Of a DNA stretch of 16,598 nt, positions 6,359 through 15,518 are shown piece by piece (the first letter of the stretch is position 1; the number at the start of each line of letters is the position of its first letter). The notes beneath the pieces were generated by a model that worked only from the letters and a program-made list of their open reading frames with translations, searched no databases and was not told the DNA's origin. This stretch comes from CADEEN01 sp040384625 (GTDB taxonomy: Bacteria > Pseudomonadota > Gammaproteobacteria > Burkholderiales > Burkholderiaceae_C), in the NCBI GenBank assembly GCA_040384625.1, contig JAZKIW010000120.1, positions 1 to 16,598 of the forward strand, read 5' to 3'. The position numbers and the translations under genes are program-made.

Positions 6359-7071
6359 TGCTCGGGCAGCCGACAACCGAAGAGAAAGTTCACGCTGGTG
6401 TCGTCTGACAGCCAGTAGCGCCCGGTGAAGGGGTTGTACTGCATGCCGCGCGTGTGCTCCAACAGCAAGCCGGCTTCGCGGCACCACTGCGCCAACTCGC
6501 TCGGTCGGATGAACTTGGCGAACTCGTGCGTGCCCTTGGGCAGGAGGCCCAGGACGTATTCGGCACCGACGACGGCGAAGAGGAAGGACTTCGCATTTCG
6601 GTTCAGGGTCGAGAAGAACACCTGGCCGCCTGGTTTGACCAGCGCCCGGCAGGCCCGCACCACAGATGCCGGATCGGGCACGTGCTCGAGCATCTCCATG
6701 CAGGTCACGACATCGAAGCTGGCGGGCTGCGCAGCCGCCAATGCCTCGGCGGCGACCTCGCGGTACTCGATGTTTTCGACGCTCCCCTCGAGCGCATGCA
6801 ATTGGGCCACCTTGAGGGGTTTATCGGCCAGGTCGATGCCCAGCACATGCGCCGCCCCGCGACGCGCCATGGCTTCGGCCAGGATGCCACCACCACAACC
6901 CACGTCCAACACCCGGCGGCCGCGCACGCCACCGGCGCCCAGAAGCCGTTCGATCCAATCCAGCCGCAGCGGGTTGATCTGGTGCAGGGGCTTGAACTCG
7001 CTGGTCGGATCCCACCAGCGGTGGGCGAGTTCGCTGAACTTGGCCAGCTCCAGAGGGTCGGCATTGATCAT
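6355..7071 (-). CDS. ubiG: Ubiquinone biosynthesis O-methyltransferase UbiG
   Basis: 238-residue SAM-dependent methyltransferase that carries out both O-methylations of ubiquinone biosynthesis. Visible are the UbiG N-terminal signature ELAHRWWDPTSEFKPLHQINP (14-34), the SAM-binding VLDVGCGGGILAEAMA (54-69), the acidic end of strand 2 (GIDLAD, 78-83), EMLEHVPDP (126-134) and the UbiG-specific LPKGTHEFAKFIRPSEL (177-193). Length matches the family. The ATG at 7071 is the first in frame; no Shine-Dalgarno sequence precedes it. Only 24 bases separate it from the ompA terminator hairpin. It overlaps gph by 4 bases. Confidence 0.96.
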   Translation of the reverse strand: MINADPLELAKFSELAHRWWDPTSEFKPLHQINPLRLDWIERLLGAGGVRGRRVLDVGCGGGILAEAMARRGAAHVLGIDLADKPLKVAQLHALEGSVENIEYREVAAEALAAAQPASFDVVTCMEMLEHVPDPASVVRACRALVKPGGQVFFSTLNRNAKSFLFAVVGAEYVLGLLPKGTHEFAKFIRPSELAQWCREAGLLLEHTRGMQYNPFTGRYWLSDDTSVNFLFGCRLPEQ

Positions 7072-7095
7072 GCGCGAATGCTAAGCACAAAAACG

Positions 7096-7123
7096 AACAA
7101 ACCCCGCCGAGGCGGGGTTTGTT
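7096..7123 (-). terminator. Intrinsic terminator of ompA
   Basis: Perfect 13-bp inverted repeat, AACAAACCCCGCC / GGCGGGGTTTGTT, separated by GA (in practice an 11-12 bp stem with a small loop). On the minus strand it is followed by CGTTTTTG. It lies 16 bases after the ompA stop. Confidence 0.9.
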
Positions 7124-7139
7124 GATTCAGCGAAGCGCC

Positions 7140-7865
7140 TTACCTGCGTGTGCGGGTACCGACCACCTCGATCTCGACACGGCGATTCTTCGCGCGGCCT
7201 TCGGCGGTCTTGTTGTCGGCGACCGGCTGCTTTTCGCCCTTGCCTTCGGTGTAGACACGGTTCTTCTCGACACCCTTGCCAACCAGGTAGGCCTTGATGG
7301 CGTCCGAACGGCGGACCGACAGCTGCTGGTTGTAGCCGTCCGTGCCGACCGCGTCGGTGTGGCCGACGGCGATGATCACTTCGAGGTTGATGCCACTGGT
7401 CTTGCTGACCAGATCATCCAGCTTGGACTTGGCTTCTGGCTTCAGCACCGACTTGTCGAAGTCGAAGAACGCGTCGGCAGCGAAGGTCACCTTCTCGCTC
7501 ACCGGGGCAGGCGGCGGGGGCGGCGGGGGCGGGGGTGCCGGCGGAGCTGCAGGCGGCGGGGGCGGCGGAGCCACGACCGGCGCCGGGGGCGGCGGGGGCG
7601 GCGGGGGCGGCGGCTTGGCAGCGCCGTCGCAGAACGGGTGCGCCGTGGCCGGTGTCCAGAATCCGTTGCGCCAGCAAAGCTCGTTCGTGCCGTTCTTCCA
7701 GACCGTGCCGTCGGTCGAACGCCAATTGTTCGACCCATCGGCATACCGGAACTGCTCGGCAGTAGGGGTTTGTGCCATGCCACTGTGAGCAGCGGCAAGG
7801 GCGGCGATCGGCGCGGCAAGTGCGGCGGATGCGAAGAGCACTGCCACCTTGTTCAATTTCTTCAT
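7140..7865 (-). CDS. ompA: OmpA-family outer membrane/peptidoglycan-binding protein
   Basis: 241 residues. A signal peptide (about 1-31, MKKLNK plus an Ala-rich core ending near GMA|QT) directs export. A short domain (about 36-81) holds two cysteines, Cys64 and Cys79, which could form a disulfide, and repeated WR/W motifs seen in Burkholderiales OmpA proteins. A proline-rich linker (85-122) follows, then a C-terminal OmpA domain (124-235) with GHTDAVGTDGYNQQLSVRRSDAIKAYL (168-194), including the Asp and Arg that bind meso-diaminopimelate. It therefore links the outer envelope to peptidoglycan. There is no eight-stranded barrel of the enteric OmpA type. The ribosome site GAGAGGA lies 7 bases before the ATG. 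It is divergent from gyrA and ends in a strong terminator. Confidence 0.93.
   Translation of the reverse strand: MKKLNKVAVLFASAALAAPIAALAAAHSGMAQTPTAEQFRYADGSNNWRSTDGTVWKNGTNELCWRNGFWTPATAHPFCDGAAKPPPPPPPPPPAPVVAPPPPPPAAPPAPPPPPPPPPAPVSEKVTFAADAFFDFDKSVLKPEAKSKLDDLVSKTSGINLEVIIAVGHTDAVGTDGYNQQLSVRRSDAIKAYLVGKGVEKNRVYTEGKGEKQPVADNKTAEGRAKNRRVEIEVVGTRTRR
7503..7616. repeat. GC-only low-complexity tract encoding the OmpA proline linker
   Basis: Nearly all bases are G or C in repeated GGCGGGGGC-like units on the plus strand (CCG/CCC proline codons on the minus strand), in three blocks broken by short Ala/Val stretches. Such tracts are prone to slippage, so the number of prolines may vary between strains or be wrong in an assembly. 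Plus-strand open frames across it are artefacts of composition. Confidence 0.85.
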
Positions 7866-8119
7866 TGATTATCCTCTCAAGGAAAGCCGCAGTTGCCTGC
7901 GAAACGGAGCGAGAAAACCTGGCAAACACCCGGTTTGGCGAGCGCTCACCACCTGCCAACTCATTGTGCCAGAGGTTCTTCGGTGGGCTGCATTTTGGCC
8001 CGTACGGGCACCGCCAGCCGCCCCAATGTTGCGCCAGTGCTACAGCCTGCGCCGAATAGAATCACCCTCTTATCCAGCGGGCGAGACCTGCTCAGCCTCC
8101 TGTTTCCCGCCTGCATCCC
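7866..8119. promoter_or_regulatory. Divergent ompA-gyrA intergenic region with candidate gyrA -10
   Basis: 254 bases that must hold promoters for both genes. On the plus strand TAGAAT (8057-8062, 5 of 6 matches) is the best gyrA -10, about 58 bases before the ATG; its -35 is poor. For ompA no convincing -35/-10 pair was found. Two symmetric elements are present: the perfect 12-bp palindrome GCCCGTACGGGC (7998-8009) and the near-palindrome GGCGAGCGCTCACC (7937-7950). No open reading frame here looks real. Confidence 0.45.
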
Positions 8120-10761
<2,642 letters not shown>

Positions 10762-10762
<1 letters not shown>

Positions 10763-11319
10763 TGTGGCAAGCAGTGGGATTGGCCCTGGTGATCGCGCTG
10801 GGCAGCGCGACTAGCGTGCAGGCGCAAACCAAAAAGGAACTCGCCGCCAAACTGCTGCAGGTGCAGCAAGGCGGGATCGAGAACGTTGGCCGCGCGCTGG
10901 CCGGGCAGACCTCGCAGCGCGCGCTGCAGGCGGCTGGCCAGGCATTGTCACGCGTGGCGGCTGACAAGCGGGAAGCCGTGGCGAAGGAAGTCCAGGCCGA
11001 AGTGAAGAAGTTCTACGACGAGATCGAGCCGATCCTGCGCAAGCGGGCCACCGAACTCGGTCCCGCCACCGTGGGTTCGGTGTACGAAGAGCGCTTCACC
11101 GAAGACGAGCTGAAGACCGTGATTGCCTGGCTCGAATCGCCGGTTTCGAAGAAGTTTCAGCAGATCGACAACGAATTGGGCAATGCGCTGGCGCAGAAGG
11201 TCGTGGCCGATACGCGCCCGACCATCGAACCGAAGCTGAAGGTGCTCGAGGCCAACCTGGCCAAGCGCCTCGGAGTCCCGGTGGCGCCGAGCAACGCTGC
11301 CTCGGGCCCGAAGAAGTAG
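10762..11319 (+). CDS. Exported DUF2059 protein
   Basis: 185 residues. A signal peptide (1-21, cleavage VQA|Q) predicts a periplasmic protein. The mature part is helical and charged, and the stretch FYDEIEPILRKRATELGP with YEERFTEDELKTVIAWLESP (about 93-134) is typical of DUF2059, a family of unknown function. The C-terminus is Pro/Ala/Ser-rich. The ATG shares its A with the gyrA TGA stop (TGATG) and GAGGAG lies 9 bases before it, so translation is coupled to gyrA; a TTG at 10759 is a less likely start. A role in DNA topology is not implied; this looks like an operon hitch-hiker. Confidence 0.88.
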
Positions 11320-11349
11320 CCTGCGCGTTGTCTGCCCGATAGCGCGCCG

Positions 11350-12453
11350 ATGGCCGAGCCCAGGTCAAGCGAACCCGATCTGCTGACCCTGCGCCAGCAG
11401 ATCGACGCCGTCGATCGCGACTTGCTGGCCCTCCTCAACCGCCGGGCGGGCCTGGCCTTGGCGGTGGGTGAGTTGAAGAAGCGCGAGGGCTCGGTCGTCT
11501 TCCGGCCCGAGCGCGAAGCTCAGGTGATCGACGGATTGAAATCCGTCAACCAGGGGCCATTGCAGACCGACAGCGTGGCGCCGATCTGGCGCGAGATCAT
11601 GTCGGCCTGCCGCGCGTTGGAGACGCCGACACGGGTTGCGTACCTCGGGCCGACGGGCACCTTCAGCGAACAGGCGGCGCTGGCGTTCTTCGGCTCCTCG
11701 ATCGTGCACGTGCCTTGCGCGAGCATCGACGAGGTGTTTCGCAGCGCGGCCGGCGGGGCGGCCGATTTCGGTGTCGTGCCGGTCGAGAACTCCACCGAGG
11801 GCGTGGTCGCGCGTTCGCTCGACCTTTTCCTGACCACCCCCCTGAGCATCATCGGCGAGACCAGCATGTTCGTGCGCCACAACTTGCTGCGCAAAGGAGA
11901 GACGCTCGCCGGCATCACGGCGGTATGCGCGCATCCGCAGGCGCTGGCGCAGTGCCATGGTTGGCTGGCGAACCATCTGCCCGGCATCGAGCGCCGGCCA
12001 GTGGCCAGCAATGCCGAAGGCGCGCGCCTGGCCTCGCTCGACCCGACGCTGACCGGCATCGCCAGCGAGCGCGCCGCCAGCGAGTACGGCCTGCACGTCG
12101 TTGCGCCCGCGATCCAGGACGATCCGCACAACCGCACCCGATTTGCCATCGTCACGCACCCCGAGCGCCATCCGCAGCCGAAGGCCTCCGGACACGACTG
12201 CACCAGCCTGGTCGTGTCGGTGACGAACCGGCCGGGGGCCGTGCACGACATGCTGGTGCCGTTGAAGGTCCATGGGGTGTCGATGACGCGCTTCGAATCG
12301 CGCCCGGCCCGCTCCGGCCAGTGGGAGTACTACTTCTACATCGACATCGCCGGTCACCCCGACGAGCTTCACGTGGCTACCGCGCTAGTCGAGCTGCGCA
12401 GCGTGTGCGCGTTCTACAAGCTGCTCGGCACTTACCCTCTGGACACCCACTGA
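11350..12453 (+). CDS. pheA: Bifunctional chorismate mutase / prephenate dehydratase (P-protein)
   Basis: 367-residue cytoplasmic enzyme that turns chorismate to prephenate and then to phenylpyruvate, the phenylalanine branch. Domains: AroQ-type chorismate mutase (about 11-92, LRQQIDAVDRDLLALLNRRA and the K44/R52 region); prephenate dehydratase (95-272) with YLGPTGTFSEQAA (98-110), PVENSTEG (144-151) and the catalytic TRF (263-265); and a C-terminal ACT domain (about 284-363) with the Phe-binding NRPGAVHDML (293-302) and ESRP (316-319), so feedback inhibition by phenylalanine is expected. The start follows the DUF2059 stop by 30 bases; no strong ribosome site is visible. tyrA follows after 4 bases. 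Confidence 0.97.
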   Translation: MAEPRSSEPDLLTLRQQIDAVDRDLLALLNRRAGLALAVGELKKREGSVVFRPEREAQVIDGLKSVNQGPLQTDSVAPIWREIMSACRALETPTRVAYLGPTGTFSEQAALAFFGSSIVHVPCASIDEVFRSAAGGAADFGVVPVENSTEGVVARSLDLFLTTPLSIIGETSMFVRHNLLRKGETLAGITAVCAHPQALAQCHGWLANHLPGIERRPVASNAEGARLASLDPTLTGIASERAASEYGLHVVAPAIQDDPHNRTRFAIVTHPERHPQPKASGHDCTSLVVSVTNRPGAVHDMLVPLKVHGVSMTRFESRPARSGQWEYYFYIDIAGHPDELHVATALVELRSVCAFYKLLGTYPLDTH

Positions 12454-12457
12454 GCCC

Positions 12458-13345
12458 ATGTTCAATCAACTCGGCTTGATCGGCTGCGGGCTGATGGGCG
12501 GATCGTTCGCCCTGGCGTTGAAGCGCGCCGGTCTGGTCAAGCGCGTGATCGGCTACAGCAAATCGCCCTCGACGACCGAGCGCGCGAAGAAGCTCGGCGT
12601 CATCGACGACGCGGCCGAATCCGCACTGCTGGCCGTGTCGGGTTCCGACATCGTGCTGATCGCGGTGCCCGTGGCGGCCACCGAAGCCACCTTTAAGGCC
12701 ATTCGGCACATGGTCGAGCCCGGTGTGCTGTTCATGGATGTCGGTTCCACCAAGCGTGACGTGGTCGATGCCGCGCGTCGCGTGCTGAAGGAGCGTGTGC
12801 CGAGCTTCGTGCCGGCGCACCCGATTGCGGGCAAGGAAGTAGCGGGCATCGCGCATGCCGACGCAGCCCTGTACACGGGCCGGCAGGTGATCCTGACGCC
12901 GATCGCCAGCACCAACCCGGAGCTGGTGCAGCGGGCCACCGACGTCTGGAGCGCCATCGGCGCGCAGGTGCTGAAGATGACCCCGGAGAACCATGACGCC
13001 GCCTTCGCGGCCGTCAGTCACCTGCCACACCTGCTCGCGTTCGCTTACTTCAGCGCCGTCGTCAAGCAACCCGCGGGCAAGGACTTCCTGGCCCTGGCAG
13101 GGCCGGGCTTTCGCGACTTCACGCGCATCGCGGCGAGCGACCCGGCGGTCTGGCGCGACATCCTGATCTCGAACCGAGAGGAGATCCTCAAGCAGTCGCT
13201 TCGTTTCCGGCACACGCTCGACGCGATCGAGCACGTCATCCGTTCGGGCAACGTCGAGGCACTCGAAGATCTGCTGCGCCAATCCGCCGAAGCCCGCGCC
13301 GGATGGCAGATGAATGCCAGCGGAAAGTTGCCCGGCGCGCGCTGA
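12458..13345 (+). CDS. tyrA: Prephenate (arogenate/cyclohexadienyl) dehydrogenase
   Basis: 295 residues; oxidative decarboxylation of prephenate (and possibly arogenate) in the tyrosine branch. The Rossmann motif GLIGCGLMGGS (6-16) opens the nucleotide-binding domain. AHPIAGKE (120-127) carries the catalytic His121, and SHLPHLLAF lies in the helical dimerisation domain. There is no fused chorismate mutase and no ACT domain. At the end of the second strand the sequence is GYSKSPST (32-39), without the acidic residue of NAD-specific enzymes, hinting at NADP use. It starts 4 bases after pheA and ends 7 bases before the aroA start, so the three are one operon. Confidence 0.95.
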   Translation: MFNQLGLIGCGLMGGSFALALKRAGLVKRVIGYSKSPSTTERAKKLGVIDDAAESALLAVSGSDIVLIAVPVAATEATFKAIRHMVEPGVLFMDVGSTKRDVVDAARRVLKERVPSFVPAHPIAGKEVAGIAHADAALYTGRQVILTPIASTNPELVQRATDVWSAIGAQVLKMTPENHDAAFAAVSHLPHLLAFAYFSAVVKQPAGKDFLALAGPGFRDFTRIAASDPAVWRDILISNREEILKQSLRFRHTLDAIEHVIRSGNVEALEDLLRQSAEARAGWQMNASGKLPGAR

Positions 13346-13352
13346 ACCGTCC

Positions 13353-15386
13353 GTGTACGCGATTCCGTTTCTCGACATTCCGCCCCTGTCCAGCGCCTCG
13401 GGCACGGTCCAGCTGCCCGGCTCCAAGAGCATTTCGAACCGCGTGCTGTTGCTAGCCGGTCTGGCCGAAGGCACGACGTCGATTTACGACCTGCTCGACT
13501 CCGACGACACGCGGGTCATGCTGACCGCGCTAGAGCAACTGGGTTGCGGCATCGCCCGCGACGGCAACACCCTGAAAGTGCGCGGCCTGGGTGGTCGGCT
13601 CGCGACGCACCGCGCAGAGCTGTTCCTCGGCAATGCCGGTACCGCAATGCGCCCCCTGGCTGCCGCGTTGGCCGTGCTCAGCACGCTCCAAGGCGGGCGG
13701 TTTGAACTGCGCGGTGTCGCGCGCATGCATGAGCGCCCGATCGGCGACCTGGTCGACGCCCTGCGCCAGTTGGGCTGCGGCATCGATGAGCTGGGTCAGG
13801 CCGGCTACCCGCCACTGGCATTGCACGGGCAGGCAGGAGGTTCGCTCGCCACGGGCCGCCCAATCCGCGTGCGCGGCGACGTGTCGAGCCAGTTCCTGAC
13901 GGCACTGCTGCTGGCCCTGCCCTTGACGAGTGATGCGGCTGCTATCGAGGTCGAAGTCGAAGGCGAACTCATCTCCAAGCCGTATGTCGAGATCACCCTG
14001 GCCCTGCTGGCGCGCTTCGGCATCGAGGTCGGACGGGAAGGTTGGCAACGCTTCACGATTCCCGCGCACAGCCGCTACCGCTCGCCCGGCAGCCTGCACG
14101 TGGAGGGCGACGCCTCGTCGGCGTCCTATTTCATCGCCCTGGGGGCGATCGCCGCGCACGACGCGCCGTTGCGAATCCTGGGCGTCGGCGATGCGTCGAT
14201 CCAGGGCGACATCCGATTCGTCGACGCCGCACGCCAGATGGGCGCCGATGTGCGCAGCGAGGCCAATGCGCTCGAGGTCCGCCGCGGTGCATGGCCGCTC
14301 AGGGCGATCGCCCTCGACTGCAATCACATGCCAGATGCAGCGATGACCCTGGCCGTCATGGCCCTCTACGCGGACGGCCCGTCGACGCTGACCAATGTCG
14401 CCAGTTGGCGTGTCAAGGAGACAGACCGCCTGGCCGCTATGGCCTGCGAGTTGCGCAAGCTGGGCGCGAGCGTCGAGGAAGGCGCCGACTGGATTCGCAT
14501 CACGCCACCGCACCAGTCCGATGCCTGGTACGCCGCGCGCCTGCACACTTACGACGACCACCGCATGGCGATGTGCGCCTCGCTGGCTGCCTTCAACGGC
14601 TTGGCGGGCGCGTCGCCGCCCGTGCCGGTCCGCGTCCACGACCCCGCCTGCGTCGGTAAGACCTTCCCCGACTATTTCGAAGCCTTTTTTGCGCTTGCTG
14701 GCGCTACAGCGGGCGATGTGCCTGTCATCGCCATCGACGGCCCGACCGCGTCGGGCAAGGGCACGCTGGCAGCCGCCACCGCCGCGCGCCTGGGCTATCA
14801 CTTGCTTGACTCAGGCTCGCTCTACCGCGTGGCGGCGTTGGCGGCACAACGGGCTGGTCTGCTGGCGCCGCACGCCGAGCCAGACCCCGATGCCATCGCC
14901 GACATGGCTGCCAGCCTGCCGCTGCGCTTCGAGGCCGGGCACATCTGGCTCGGCAACGAGGACGTGACGGACACCTTGCGCGACGAAGCAGTCGGCCTGG
15001 GCGCGTCACGCGTGTCGGCTCTGCCAGCGGTGCGCCAGGCGTTGCACGGCCTGCAACTGTCGTTCCGGCGTGCGCCGGGCCTGGTGGCCGATGGCCGCGA
15101 CATGGGCACCGTGGTGTTCCCCGACGCCGCACTCAAGATCTATCTCACCGCGAGCGCCAGCCAACGCGCCGAGCGGCGTCATAAGCAATTGATTTCAAAG
15201 GGGATTTCAGCTAATATCGACAGTCTTCGCGCCGACCTCGAGGCGCGCGACGCGCGGGACAGTGCCCGCCCCGTTGCGCCCCTGAAGCCGGCAGAAGATG
15301 CGCTGTTGCTCGACAACTCCGCGGTCACCATCGAGCAATCGGTTGCGTGGGTGCTGGATGCGTGGGAGCGGCGCAGGCCCTTTTAG
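13353..15386 (+). CDS. aroA-cmk: Bifunctional EPSP synthase / cytidylate kinase
   Basis: 677 residues in two joined enzymes. Residues 1 to about 447 are 5-enolpyruvylshikimate-3-phosphate synthase of the shikimate pathway: LPGSKSISNR (21-30), LFLGNAGTAMRPL (90-102, the class I form), RMHERPIGDLVDAL (124-137), CNHMPDAAM (323-331), VKETDRLAAM (354-363) and YDDHRMAM (400-407). Residues about 456-677 are CMP kinase: P-loop GPTASGKGT (463-471), LDSGSLYR (485-492), DGRDMGTVVFPDA (580-592) and the lid ERDARD-like ARDARD (631-636). No stop or frameshift lies between them, and this fusion is known in Burkholderiales. The GTG at 13353 is preferred because MYAIPFLDIPPL matches family N-termini; an ATG at 13314 would overlap tyrA by 32 bases. 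Confidence 0.95.
   Translation: MYAIPFLDIPPLSSASGTVQLPGSKSISNRVLLLAGLAEGTTSIYDLLDSDDTRVMLTALEQLGCGIARDGNTLKVRGLGGRLATHRAELFLGNAGTAMRPLAAALAVLSTLQGGRFELRGVARMHERPIGDLVDALRQLGCGIDELGQAGYPPLALHGQAGGSLATGRPIRVRGDVSSQFLTALLLALPLTSDAAAIEVEVEGELISKPYVEITLALLARFGIEVGREGWQRFTIPAHSRYRSPGSLHVEGDASSASYFIALGAIAAHDAPLRILGVGDASIQGDIRFVDAARQMGADVRSEANALEVRRGAWPLRAIALDCNHMPDAAMTLAVMALYADGPSTLTNVASWRVKETDRLAAMACELRKLGASVEEGADWIRITPPHQSDAWYAARLHTYDDHRMAMCASLAAFNGLAGASPPVPVRVHDPACVGKTFPDYFEAFFALAGATAGDVPVIAIDGPTASGKGTLAAATAARLGYHLLDSGSLYRVAALAAQRAGLLAPHAEPDPDAIADMAASLPLRFEAGHIWLGNEDVTDTLRDEAVGLGASRVSALPAVRQALHGLQLSFRRAPGLVADGRDMGTVVFPDAALKIYLTASASQRAERRHKQLISKGISANIDSLRADLEARDARDSARPVAPLKPAEDALLLDNSAVTIEQSVAWVLDAWERRRPF
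15189..15217 (+). promoter_or_regulatory. Candidate sigma-70 promoter for rpsA inside cmk
   Basis: TTGATT (15189-15194) and TAATAT (15212-15217) are separated by exactly 17 bases. The segment is clearly richer in A and T than its surroundings and forces uncommon codons (TTG ATT TCA ... ATT TCA GCT AAT) into the kinase frame. In E. coli rpsA promoters also lie within cmk. A start near 15224 would give rpsA a leader of about 295 bases. Confidence 0.6.
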
Positions 15387-15518
15387 GCGCAAGCCTATCT
15401 TGGCACCAGGCCGCCGCGTCTCCCCGGCGCGGCGAACAGCAACCCAACCGCCACGCGAGTGGCAGAACTGCCGGCACACCCCCTCCTGAGTTTCGCCGGC
15501 GCCAGGAAACACCAACCC
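15387..15518 (+). promoter_or_regulatory. rpsA leader with two hairpins
   Basis: The 132-base gap between cmk and rpsA has no gene. It holds a 7-bp hairpin (CGCCGCG 15412-15418 with CGCGGCG 15428-15434, 9-base loop) and a 5-bp hairpin closed by a GNRA tetraloop (GCCAC-GCGA-GTGGC, 15450-15463). The ribosome site AGGA (15504-15507) is 11 bases before the ATG, so weak. S1 represses its own synthesis through its structured leader in E. coli; a similar role here is inference. No T run follows either hairpin, so neither is a usual terminator. Confidence 0.5.

Noticed and set aside
7503..7616. Repeat array considered as CRISPR or tandem regulatory repeats
   Set aside because: The units are codon-scale proline repeats inside ompA without spacers.
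7342..7788. Glycine-rich plus-strand open frame
   Set aside because: It is the complement of the OmpA proline linker.
13530..14801. A 423-codon open frame on the minus strand opposite aroA
   Set aside because: Antisense shadow of the EPSP synthase domain, with the same composition artefact.
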